Part shown: positions 45,269 to 53,556 of the stretch, one piece after another
Position numbering within the stretch: the stretch's first letter is position 1
Layout: the number at the start of each line of letters is the position of its first letter
Source: an uncultured Chloroflexota bacterium
Lineage (GTDB): Bacteria; Chloroflexota; Anaerolineae; Anaerolineales; Anaerolineaceae
Assembly: GCA_902774215.1 (NCBI GenBank)
Contig: CACYHU010000003.1
Span: 1 to 58,684 of the forward strand
Direction of reading: 5' to 3'
DNA: 58,684 bases
Program-made: the position numbers and the translations under genes
The notes under the pieces: generated by a model
What the model saw: the letters and a program-made list of their open reading frames with translations, nothing else
Told to the model about the DNA's origin: nothing
Database searches by the model: none

Positions 45269-45745
45269 ATGAAAAAACATTTGAAGGGCCAGTTTTACCT
45301 GGCATTCCTTACACTTGCCGTTCCGGTTTTCCTCCTGATGATGGTCGTTGTCGTGGATTTCGGTAATTTTCTGACAATGCGCAGCATGGTTAGGTCCCTT
45401 GCGGATTCTTCAGCCCTGGCGGCGGCAGGAGCGGTTGACATGGGCGGGAAAGACGGATCAAGCGGCGGAACCGAAAAAGGCAGCAATTATACTCTGAACA
45501 CACGCTGGGCAAAGGCCAGAGCGGAAGAAGTTTTCCGGGAAACAGTCAACGGGAACCAGCCGAGATATATGAGCGCAGAAAGGACAGATTTTACACTGAG
45601 CATTTCCGTATCCGGAAAAAGGGCGACCGCGACTGTCACCGGAACATATCGGCCGTTATGGGCGAACCTCCTGGGTGCCAATCCGCTCCAGACGACAGCG
45701 ACATCAACAGCTGAAGCCGCAACAGGCATCGGCGGACCGGTTTAG
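45269..45745 (+). CDS. TadG-like pilus assembly protein
   Basis: A 158-residue protein with leader MKKHLKG, helix QFYLAFLTLAVPVFLLMMVV and then the pattern VDFGNFLTMRSMVRSLADSS followed by ALAAAGAVD, which is typical of TadG/TadE_2 proteins (D-x-G...R...AD-x-AALAGA). It is much shorter than full TadG and has no von Willebrand domain. AAAGGCGG precedes the ATG. Third gene of the TadE-TadE-TadG-like run. Confidence 0.8.
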   Translation: MKKHLKGQFYLAFLTLAVPVFLLMMVVVVDFGNFLTMRSMVRSLADSSALAAAGAVDMGGKDGSSGGTEKGSNYTLNTRWAKARAEEVFRETVNGNQPRYMSAERTDFTLSISVSGKRATATVTGTYRPLWANLLGANPLQTTATSTAEAATGIGGPV

Positions 45746-45816
45746 AAAAAACAAAACCGGTTTCAAATTTCTGCTGATACAGTATTCTCAAATCAGCAAA
45801 AGAATAAGGAGGAACC

Positions 45817-47310
45817 ATGAAAAAAATTGCTTGTCTTTTTGTAATGTCAATTCTTGCGCTGATCAGTTCAACAGCGTACGCCGATGACGGGTATTTCACC
45901 TGCGGATCCGATGTTACCGGATTCACGGGGAAGGCTTTTGAGAACCTTGTTATTGATTTGCGGGATTGTCATAACAGTTTTGCCTTTGATGGCCTTACCG
46001 TATCGGATTCAGTGAAGATCACAGGTAATTCTTCGGTGAGCTTCAAAAACAGCGGCATAAACACGCTGTCGATTGAGTGCACGAATACACAAGGATGTGA
46101 AATCGGCCTGGATGAAAGCACATCCGTTGAAGTGCTGGAACTGCATACGCGAGAAAATAGTACGATCACTGTGAATGGGACGGCCGGGAAAGAAAATCTT
46201 CCAGCATACTACAGTGTCGGATACCTTTGCGAAGGGCAAAAGGAATTTTCCCTGTATGCAGACTCAGAGAGTGAGATCGATTTCCGGATGAAGGATCTGG
46301 AAGCGTTTTCAGATATGAGTTTCGTTGGAGAAACGATTGTTCACGCCGTTGATAATGCATCTGTCATTTTCGAAAATATGTGGCTTCACCGCGTAAAAAT
46401 CGTGTCTGACCAGGATAAGGATCCGGGATATTTCAGGTTCAGTACGAAGGGAATGACCTATATCGACCTGCTTGACAGCGGACTTTCCTTTGAACTTCAT
46501 AACCTGAATGACAGGCATTTCTCAGGAGATATTCCGTTATGCTCACCTGTTGCTTCTGACTACATGCGAATCGGACTCATGCTGCTCCATTCTGACCATG
46601 ACCTTACGGTTGCAATGGACAACCAATACGCAGACAGCCTTGTCTTTTTCGGAGGAGGATGTGAGAACTCAACGCTCTTTTTGACTGATCTGAATGATTC
46701 CAGCCAGGTCTCCCTGATTGAACGCGCTCTGATCTATGACGCGAACGCTGAATTCTACGTGAAGAAGATCCCCCACGCAGAATTTCTGGTCGCTCCGGAT
46801 GACTTTTCAATGGACGATTTTTATGGATATTTTGAATCGGTAAGAGGTGCCCTGATGGATCACTGTGCTGACTTTCTGGACCTGATCGATCAGCCGGGAA
46901 TGTGCTGGGATATATCAGCTCTTCCGGAACCGTCTTCAGAATACTGGAACCGTATGGAATCCGCAAAAGTGTGGAGCAGACTATCCGGGTATGTTCATAT
47001 TCCCTCACAGAATACGGAAGATCCAGACAGACCTTATGCATACACCAGAAGTGAATCGGATATTCCGTACTTCTATACCAGAGCCGCATTCATTGATACA
47101 GTCAAATACTCATCCGCGTACAGTGTTCCGGAAAACAGTGTCCCGGCGTATATTGCCGGGAAAGGCTGGACAAGCCTGAATCCTACGCTGAATACTGACA
47201 AAACTGTCGGGATCACCTGGAATGGAGGATGTTCCTATAACCATGACATGACGGTCGGCGGAATCATTTATCGGAACTGCCTCGAAAACCTTCCATTCAC
47301 AGACAAATAA
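45817..47310 (+). CDS. Secreted protein of unknown function
   Basis: A 497-residue exported protein: signal peptide MKKIACLFVMSILALISS... cut near AYA-DD. The first 200 residues look like short beta strands and turns, as in beta-helices (SVSFKNSGINTLSIECTN). The second half has aromatic and acidic stretches and no motif I can name. AAGGAGG precedes the ATG. It lies between the TadG-like gene and two more secreted-protein genes, so a role on the pilus or cell surface is likely. A terminator follows. Confidence 0.7.
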   Translation: MKKIACLFVMSILALISSTAYADDGYFTCGSDVTGFTGKAFENLVIDLRDCHNSFAFDGLTVSDSVKITGNSSVSFKNSGINTLSIECTNTQGCEIGLDESTSVEVLELHTRENSTITVNGTAGKENLPAYYSVGYLCEGQKEFSLYADSESEIDFRMKDLEAFSDMSFVGETIVHAVDNASVIFENMWLHRVKIVSDQDKDPGYFRFSTKGMTYIDLLDSGLSFELHNLNDRHFSGDIPLCSPVASDYMRIGLMLLHSDHDLTVAMDNQYADSLVFFGGGCENSTLFLTDLNDSSQVSLIERALIYDANAEFYVKKIPHAEFLVAPDDFSMDDFYGYFESVRGALMDHCADFLDLIDQPGMCWDISALPEPSSEYWNRMESAKVWSRLSGYVHIPSQNTEDPDRPYAYTRSESDIPYFYTRAAFIDTVKYSSAYSVPENSVPAYIAGKGWTSLNPTLNTDKTVGITWNGGCSYNHDMTVGGIIYRNCLENLPFTDK

Positions 47311-47338
47311 CAGATTTCTGTCTGTCCACCTCTCTCCA

Positions 47339-47367
47339 GCCCCGTGGAATCTCCGCGGGGCATTTTT
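47339..47367 (+). terminator. Intrinsic terminator
   Basis: A 10-bp stem with one G-U (47339-47348 and 47352-47361, beginning GCCCCG), 3-base loop, then ATTTTT. It separates the 45817 gene from the following secreted-protein genes. Confidence 0.88.
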
Positions 47368-47414
47368 GTATCCTTCCCGGATGAAAGATATTGCGTGTGA
47401 AGGGAGAAACCATC

Positions 47415-48842
47415 ATGAGGTATAAACTTACCGTTTTTCTGTCAGCGCTGCTGGCTGTTTTCATCATTTTCACCGGGATCTCCGCGCAGGGGACGGAAGT
47501 CCCTGAAGGAAGTGTTCCCTACGAACATGAGTCGGGAGCATGGCTCCGTGCAAGGAATACCTGCCTGACCAGGGCGGATGTAGTTGTATGTAAGAAATGC
47601 GTTGATGACGATAAATGCGGGATACCTGATATGCTCGGCGTTAATGGCGCTGCCCATTACCGGAAGCTTACCAGCGGGTGCCCCTGCGAAGGCATGACAG
47701 TTGAGGATTCCGGATGTACGAAAAAGATCACCTGCCATTTCGGGGATGACCTGGATTCCAGTGTTTCCGTGACTTTTCCCTGCCCGATCGTCTACGATCC
47801 CGAGCCAAAATATCCGCTTGTCAAAATGCTCACCGGGATCCTCATTGAGTGGAAGCAGGGAAGCATTGAAGTCAGCGGGAGCGTTCCCGGAACTCTGACC
47901 TACAAGGCACCTCTCGGTAAGAACGCTCCGACAGTGGTCGGGGCGGAAATCATCGAAGGACTGTCCTTTGAGATCACAATCTCTTCCGTGTATGTAGGCA
48001 GCATCTGGGATGAAGCCGCTGCCAATGCGATCACCCAGGGGAAGGACGCTCTTGACCGGGTCAACACCGCCTATAGACTGCTTGGCGGCAACAGCCATGT
48101 TGTTATGCTTACGCCGAAGGATATCTACAATTCGTATAAGGCCAATGGCAGGTTTACTCAGGCATATAAAGTCCTTGCAAACAGGAATTTCGGCGAACGG
48201 CCATGGCCAACCTATGATGAATTCGTCAAAGGTCAGTGCAAAAAAGCCCAGAACTATAGCGAATGTGTCGGACAGCTCAGGACTTCGGGAGAAGGACACA
48301 AAAATCCGTCCTCCAGTGAAACAATTTACTGGGGCAACGCTCAGACCACGCTGGTGGGATTGTATTCTGAGGTGTCCAGCCACAACTGCCACGGATCTTC
48401 GGTTATCGGGGATAACGGAGAACCTGCTTTCGGGATCATTATCAAATCCACCTGGTGCTTTTACGCTCATGCAAGCTTCAGCGAGGCCTGGCTCTGGAAC
48501 GCCACGGTCGGCAAGGATGAAGTCGGCCAGTGCTGTGAAGACGGATCTGTTGTGAAGCGCAACTGTTCAACCTGTGGCGGCGGGTGCGATGTGGGGCCGG
48601 ATGGACAGGAATACTGTTCGGAACCGTATGAATGCGGATGCGAGCGTTACTGCATCGTTCATGAATATGCCTGGGCTACCTATGAATGGGAGGAGATGAA
48701 CGAGCTGGGGCACGAATCCAAAGGGGACTGCGGAACCTGCTACGACTTCTATAACTGGTACGACGGCGACGGAAATCTGCATTTCGGAGATGTTTCAAAG
48801 ATATCCTTCTATCAGTCCCAGCCTCTGCTTGTTCAGCCGTAA
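47415..48842 (+). CDS. Cysteine-rich secreted protein
   Basis: A 475-residue exported protein. A signal peptide (MRYKLTVFLSALLAVF...) is followed by a Cys-rich N-terminal part (CLTRADVVVCKKCVDDDKCG, then CPCEGM and CTKKITCHFG) and, after a middle domain of about 230 residues, a Cys-rich C-terminus (QCCEDGSVVKRNCSTCGGGC). The many cysteines imply disulfide bonds outside the cell. AGGGAG precedes the ATG at 47415. The family is not recognised. The following gene starts 12 bases after its stop. Confidence 0.7.
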   Translation: MRYKLTVFLSALLAVFIIFTGISAQGTEVPEGSVPYEHESGAWLRARNTCLTRADVVVCKKCVDDDKCGIPDMLGVNGAAHYRKLTSGCPCEGMTVEDSGCTKKITCHFGDDLDSSVSVTFPCPIVYDPEPKYPLVKMLTGILIEWKQGSIEVSGSVPGTLTYKAPLGKNAPTVVGAEIIEGLSFEITISSVYVGSIWDEAAANAITQGKDALDRVNTAYRLLGGNSHVVMLTPKDIYNSYKANGRFTQAYKVLANRNFGERPWPTYDEFVKGQCKKAQNYSECVGQLRTSGEGHKNPSSSETIYWGNAQTTLVGLYSEVSSHNCHGSSVIGDNGEPAFGIIIKSTWCFYAHASFSEAWLWNATVGKDEVGQCCEDGSVVKRNCSTCGGGCDVGPDGQEYCSEPYECGCERYCIVHEYAWATYEWEEMNELGHESKGDCGTCYDFYNWYDGDGNLHFGDVSKISFYQSQPLLVQP

Positions 48843-48854
48843 GGGAAAAATGCC

Positions 48855-49469
48855 ATGAAGAAACTGTTCCTGTTTCTCCTTTTTCTTCTGCTGATGCCAG
48901 TAATGTCGGCATCAGCGGAAACGTCCTATATGGATTTCGTAAATTATTCATACTCCTGGCTCGGAAATGATCCGGACAGCCTGTGGCGTATGACAAGGGA
49001 TGATGTAAGAGCCCTGCTTCAGAATCAGAATGCTTTCAGCTGCAAAGTTTTGTACAGCACATCTGCAGGAAAAAGTTACTATCTCTGCCGGAGCAATGCA
49101 AAATTCTCGGGGAAATACAGAATGCGCTTCTATTTTTCCAATTCCGGTCTGCTGGAAGCGATAGAATTCCGGGCTGAAGATGACTATATACAGGAACTGG
49201 CCGAATGCTATGACGGGCAGATTCCGACGCTTCAGACTATGTGGAAGGACATTCAGGACAGATTCGGAGACACCGGGAGGCAATACGTCGTGGATAATGA
49301 CATATTTACTGACAGCCCGGGACAGATTGCTGCTCATACCGGTATCGGAGCCGGTACTTATGCAGTGCTTGGGCAGAACATTCTGAAGTATTCCTTCGAT
49401 CGTTATGCCGTCATGTATGTGTTCTGCTCAAACAGCTATGCACTATCCCATTCTGCCGCCAGGAAATAA
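48855..49469 (+). CDS. Small secreted protein of unknown function
   Basis: A 204-residue exported protein: signal peptide MKKLFLFLLFLLLMPVMSAS cut near ASA-ET, then an alpha/beta domain with four cysteines (SCKVLY, YLCRSN, AECYDG, FCSNS). It is coupled to the Cys-rich gene before it (12 bases) with AGGG in the gap. No family recognised; position suggests it is exported together with the pilus parts. Confidence 0.7.
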   Translation: MKKLFLFLLFLLLMPVMSASAETSYMDFVNYSYSWLGNDPDSLWRMTRDDVRALLQNQNAFSCKVLYSTSAGKSYYLCRSNAKFSGKYRMRFYFSNSGLLEAIEFRAEDDYIQELAECYDGQIPTLQTMWKDIQDRFGDTGRQYVVDNDIFTDSPGQIAAHTGIGAGTYAVLGQNILKYSFDRYAVMYVFCSNSYALSHSAARK

Positions 49470-49527
49470 CTGCAGTATTCCGGTTTTGTATATTTTTCTG
49501 AAATAAAGAAATGATGTGAGGTGGAAG

Positions 49528-49998
49528 ATGCTTGCTCTCGGAATAAATTCTCCGGTAAATCCGGAAAAGACAGAAAGTATTTACAGGAAGATGTTGATCT
49601 TCCTTGCGTTTGTGCTTGTGCTGCTGATGCTCTTTGGCGTCCATACCCAGCCGGCCTCAGCTGCTGAGGAAATCGCAGGTGAGGAGATCGGAAAAATGTT
49701 CGGCGTATTTAAAGGACTATCCAATCTTTTCATCAAGTTTGCCTACGGTGCCATGATCCTGATCTTTGCGGTCGGGCTGGTGAAATCCGGGCTGACGGCC
49801 CAGGCCGCGCAGCAGTTCGGTGCGGCAGGAAAGGTTTCCAACGAACTGATGAACGTTCTTGGTGGGGTCGTGATCTTCGTTTTCGGGGTCCTGTCTTATC
49901 CGATTGCGGAAAAAATCATTACGGCGGTGATCTCCGGCGCCGGCGCTTCCGGCGGGTTCACTACTGAAAGTCTGAATCTTCCCGGGATCGGAAAATAA
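49528..49998 (+). CDS. VirB2/TrbC-like pilin-like protein (paralog C)
   Basis: A 156-residue protein with a long signal region (helix about 28-45, cut near ASA-AEE) and two membrane helices (about 68-88 and 105-130). The motifs LVKSGLTAQAAQQFG, KVSNELMNVLGG and VFGVLSYPIAEKI are shared almost word for word with the next gene. This is the two-helix VirB2/TrbC pilin or pore pattern. GAGGTGG stands before the ATG at 49528. It is followed by a strong hairpin, then paralog D. Confidence 0.75.
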   Translation: MLALGINSPVNPEKTESIYRKMLIFLAFVLVLLMLFGVHTQPASAAEEIAGEEIGKMFGVFKGLSNLFIKFAYGAMILIFAVGLVKSGLTAQAAQQFGAAGKVSNELMNVLGGVVIFVFGVLSYPIAEKIITAVISGAGASGGFTTESLNLPGIGK

Positions 49999-50011
49999 AA
50001 ACTTGAAGGTA

Positions 50012-50041
50012 CTCCCGGCACTTGTCTGAAAGTGCCGGGAG
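50012..50041. repeat. Hairpin between VirB2-like paralogs C and D
   Basis: A perfect 12-bp stem, CTCCCGGCACTT and its complement, with a 6-base loop (50024-50029) and no T-run. The design is the same as at 27571-27600. Confidence 0.75.
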
Positions 50042-50064
50042 CGGGGCCGGGAAAGGGAACCGGA

Positions 50065-50466
50065 ATGTTCATCAGAAAAAAACAGCATTTGAAAACAGTA
50101 CTTCTCACGGCTGTTCTGGTATTTACGGTTTTTCCGGAATCAGCATATGCCGCTGCCTGGGGATCCGGTGAAATCGGATCTATCTTCGATATTCTGAAAG
50201 ATATGACGAATATCTATATCAGGATCGCGTACGGTATGATGGTGCTGGTTTTCGTTTTCGGTACTGTAAAATCAGGACTCGGAGCGCAGGCTGCAAAGAC
50301 TTTCGGCCTGCCGAAAAAGGTTTCTGCGGAAATTGCAAATTTTCTCCTGGGTGCAGCGGTGTTTGTTTTCGGAATCCTTTCCTACCCGATCGCTGAGAGA
50401 ATTATCAACCTGCTGACAGGATCAGCCGGGACTCAGGGAGTGACGGGTCTCCATCTGGATCTGTAA
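50065..50466 (+). CDS. VirB2/TrbC-like pilin-like protein (paralog D)
   Basis: A 133-residue protein: signal peptide ending AYA-AAW, then two helices and the same motifs as paralog C (TVKSGLGAQAAKTFG, KVSAEIANFLLG, VFGILSYPIAERI), and a tail ending HLDL. A tandem duplication of the gene before it, already well diverged. AAAGGGA precedes the ATG at 50065. It lies 15 bases before the TrbL-like gene, the order VirB2-VirB6 known from type IV secretion. Confidence 0.75.
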   Translation: MFIRKKQHLKTVLLTAVLVFTVFPESAYAAAWGSGEIGSIFDILKDMTNIYIRIAYGMMVLVFVFGTVKSGLGAQAAKTFGLPKKVSAEIANFLLGAAVFVFGILSYPIAERIINLLTGSAGTQGVTGLHLDL

Positions 50467-50481
50467 GAAAAGGCTTGTGTC

Positions 50482-53421
50482 ATGAGAAAGAAACTCCTTC
50501 TGCTGTTTGTGCTGTTTATTGTTCCTGTTATTCACGGGGCTGTGTATGCTGTTTCCGGTTACAACCAGGATCGGGCGGAAAGGATACTGTCCAAAGTCAA
50601 TGAAAACATTCCCGGTACAATGGCCGGTTCTGCTGAAGATGCCGCTGGTGATGAAGAGGCTGGTGAGGATCCTGGTGAAGAGACCGGGCTTCCCGGCGGC
50701 GGAACACTGTATGTTGAAGTGGATATCGATTTTCCCTGGAGAAATCTGAAAAGTGCTCTGATCCAGACTGCCAAATATCTTACCGCACAGGCCAAAGGAG
50801 AACCGGAAGGAACCGGCGGCGGAACAGATCCTGTGCCGCAGTATTCCGGAAAGAAGGTTGTGGTTTACAGCGGTAACCCTCTCTATACAGGCGGTGTGCC
50901 TGAAGATGAAGAGCAGGATAGCGCAGATCACAGCGGTTCAGAAGGAATACAGCCGGCTGAAGAATCCGGAGATCCTGAAGATGTGAATACTTCTCAGAGT
51001 ATGCAGTCTGGCGGAAACGGCTCCTATGTTTCATGGGTGGATGCCATGATGGATACGTCAAAATATTTCACTGCACAGACGGTTTTCGGCAGCGAAGCGA
51101 ATGAAAACGACTTCTACAGGCTTACTGGGGAATTTTCCGGACGAGGCGGAGAAACCGGCACGGACGGACTTCCTGAAAATACAGGAGGCGTAATCGAATA
51201 TGATCCGGGTCATGGATACGGTTCAAATGATCTTATTTATTATCCCGGTGATATATATGATCTGTCTGATACCGGTGGCATTGATTTATCCGGAATGAGC
51301 CGGGATTACATCTGGCATATGAGTCTTTCAGATATTCGGGAAGGTGTCAATCTGGGTTATATCATCGAAACCGGAAATTCCTCAATGCCGTATGCCTGGC
51401 GTAAATATGAAACAGACTGGAGCGGCAATATCACCTACAAAGACTGGCCGGTTATTGAGCTCAGGAACGGAACCGGAAAAGATTTTCCTCCAAGGGAGTA
51501 TTTCGGATTCGGAGCAGGAAAAACAGAAGAGGAAATCCAGGAGATCATCGATGAGTTGGACGATAAAATCGACGACGGTCACGCCGTCATTGGAATCCCG
51601 AAAGATGATTTTGCAAAAGGGCTGAGAGACGGAACCATCAAGTATGTCGGAGACAGCGGTTCCGGTTGTCTGTATATGAACACGACCAGCGGTGAATGCG
51701 TTGTCGATTCCCGTGATCCGGGGACCCTGGGCATCATCAGCATTGCCAATAATGCTCTTCTCGGTATTGTCGACAAACTGTATAAGCCGACTTCCGAGAC
51801 CGTGAAAGTTATGGATCAGGGGTTCGGCATTACCAGTAAACTTGCTGTTGCACTGGTACCGCTTGTAATTCTGCTCACAATAGCCGCAGCTATGAGAGCA
51901 GGCGCAAGCTCGGTTACCGGTATCGCGGAAGCACGATCCTCTGCGATAAATCTTCTTTTCTGCATCGGGCTTGCCTTTTCCAGCCGCTGGCTGCTTGGGA
52001 AGATATCATCTGTTTCATACAGCATCGCGACTGAGATCGGAAAAGGTGCGATTCTGTTCAGCGACAGCATGCTGACATCTCTTACATTCGGTTCTGCTAT
52101 TCTTATCATGCTTTTTACTTTTGTGTTTATATTCATCATCATTGCGCTTCTGATTGAATTCTATCTGGCAGCGATGTCCCTTCAGGTCATGTATGCCCTG
52201 CTTGCTTCACTGGGGCCGATTTTCATTGTCCTGTCTGCTTTCAAGCCGCTGGAATGGCTCCGGGGGCAGTGGCTGAAAATGCTGCTGCAGGCAGTTGTTC
52301 TCGCCCCGGCAAATGCGCTGATCATCAATCTTCTTAATCACATTTCCTGGGACGGAGGGGCATCCGGAGTTCTCCTTGCCTCGGCAATGTATATCGGATG
52401 TGCGTCCATCCTGATCGCTATCAACGGATCCGTTGCCAAACAGGTTTTCAGCAGTGCAGCTATGGTTGCTTCGAAGAGTGCAGACTTTATCAGAGGCGGG
52501 TTTACAGGAGCCGGAGGATTGAACCTGGCTGGATTTGCTGCTGCCGGCGGGTTCGGAGCTCTGGGAACTGCTGTTTCACACGGAGGTAATGAAAACGGAG
52601 CAGGGAGTTATCAGAATCCGGGAAATCCAATTCCTTCAGGGATAAAAGCATCCCCGTCCGCTTCATCTCCGGCTGTTAATCCGTCAGGTATTCCTGCCGG
52701 AGGTTCTGCATCGGGTACAGGAAAAACAGCCTGGGCAGCTTCATCTTCCGGAGGAAACCGGGCCGCAGGCCAGCCGAATCTGTTTTCAACACTTCTGGCG
52801 GGTACAAAACTCGGAGGCGGTGTCGCCGCAGCAAACAGGCTGAAATACTATAATGAGCGGAAAGGATATGTCAAATCATCCGTCACGAGTGAAACAAATG
52901 ATGAAAATAAGATGGAAAGGTCTTTCTTCAGAAAGTACAACAATTCGGTGGATGTATCGGATGTTCATGCTATCGAAGAACGGATCCGGAAACTCGATAC
53001 CAATCATACGCTTACTGATCAGGAAGTCCGCAATGCCGCAGACAGCACCTCGAAGATGCTTGCAGTAGCCTACCAGGGGGCAAGGAATGCCGGGCTTGAT
53101 CCGATGAACGGCTACCAGGGGGACAGCATGGAACAGGGAGCGGGAAATATCCTTGATTTTGGTATTGCCCGCGGTGTACAAATGCATGCCGAATACAGCG
53201 GACATGCGAAAGATTTTCTGGAGGGAATACCTGAAGGACAGCGGCCCGGAATCGATGCTTTCCGCAGAAATGAAGGGGCCTCCTACTATGAACAGGGGAT
53301 CATTATTGCCGGTGAATTCATGGAAAATCATTCGGGAGAAGACCGGAATTTCGGCGATGCTGCTGCGGAAGTCACGGACAGGCTGAGTCAGTCTGATCTG
53401 ATGAAAAATATCAGATGGTGA
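50482..53421 (+). CDS. TrbL/VirB6-like polytopic membrane protein with large secreted and cytosolic parts
   Basis: A 979-residue protein. A signal peptide starts it, followed by an acidic, Gly-rich outside part (about 30-430). Then come about seven hydrophobic helices (about 450-680: SKLAVALVPLVILLTIAAAM, LIMLFTFVFIFIIIALLIEF, LQVMYALLASLGPIFIVLSA), the TrbL/VirB6 pattern, including LGPIFI before the amphipathic WLRGQWLKMLLQA. The C-terminus (about 690-979) is Gly/Ser/Ala-rich, then helical and charged. In type IV secretion this protein forms the channel's inner-membrane part. No VirB4 or VirD4 homolog is in the window. Confidence 0.75.
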   Translation: MRKKLLLLFVLFIVPVIHGAVYAVSGYNQDRAERILSKVNENIPGTMAGSAEDAAGDEEAGEDPGEETGLPGGGTLYVEVDIDFPWRNLKSALIQTAKYLTAQAKGEPEGTGGGTDPVPQYSGKKVVVYSGNPLYTGGVPEDEEQDSADHSGSEGIQPAEESGDPEDVNTSQSMQSGGNGSYVSWVDAMMDTSKYFTAQTVFGSEANENDFYRLTGEFSGRGGETGTDGLPENTGGVIEYDPGHGYGSNDLIYYPGDIYDLSDTGGIDLSGMSRDYIWHMSLSDIREGVNLGYIIETGNSSMPYAWRKYETDWSGNITYKDWPVIELRNGTGKDFPPREYFGFGAGKTEEEIQEIIDELDDKIDDGHAVIGIPKDDFAKGLRDGTIKYVGDSGSGCLYMNTTSGECVVDSRDPGTLGIISIANNALLGIVDKLYKPTSETVKVMDQGFGITSKLAVALVPLVILLTIAAAMRAGASSVTGIAEARSSAINLLFCIGLAFSSRWLLGKISSVSYSIATEIGKGAILFSDSMLTSLTFGSAILIMLFTFVFIFIIIALLIEFYLAAMSLQVMYALLASLGPIFIVLSAFKPLEWLRGQWLKMLLQAVVLAPANALIINLLNHISWDGGASGVLLASAMYIGCASILIAINGSVAKQVFSSAAMVASKSADFIRGGFTGAGGLNLAGFAAAGGFGALGTAVSHGGNENGAGSYQNPGNPIPSGIKASPSASSPAVNPSGIPAGGSASGTGKTAWAASSSGGNRAAGQPNLFSTLLAGTKLGGGVAAANRLKYYNERKGYVKSSVTSETNDENKMERSFFRKYNNSVDVSDVHAIEERIRKLDTNHTLTDQEVRNAADSTSKMLAVAYQGARNAGLDPMNGYQGDSMEQGAGNILDFGIARGVQMHAEYSGHAKDFLEGIPEGQRPGIDAFRRNEGASYYEQGIIIAGEFMENHSGEDRNFGDAAAEVTDRLSQSDLMKNIRW

Positions 53422-53465
53422 TTTTATTGTCTGCTTTTCTTGACCGCTGCACTTTTCCGATTTTA

Positions 53466-53525
53466 TATTAAAACTCGCCCTGAATTTTCCGAATTTTTTA
53501 TTAAACTCGCTCCGAATTTTCCGAA
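53466..53525 (+). repeat. Two tandem direct repeats before the DUF4143 ATPase gene
   Basis: Copies at 53466-53493 and 53499-53525 share TATTAAA(A)CTCGC and GAATTTTCCGAA. They cover the likely -35 region of a promoter whose -10, TATAAT, is at 53533-53538, 19 bases before the ATG. A third partial TTTTCCGA lies just upstream. They are probably regulator sites. Confidence 0.65.
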
Positions 53526-53556
53526 ATGTTGTTATAATTTGATTGAGGGACTAAAA

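Noticed and set aside
47442..48470. A 342-codon open frame antisense to the Cys-rich secreted protein gene
   Set aside because: The sense frame has a signal peptide, ribosome site and operon spacing; the antisense frame has no ribosome site and odd composition. Long antisense frames are common in these G+C-richer genes.
43893..53421. A conjugation locus
   Set aside because: VirB2- and VirB6-like genes are present, but there is no VirB4, coupling protein, relaxase or oriT-like site in the window.
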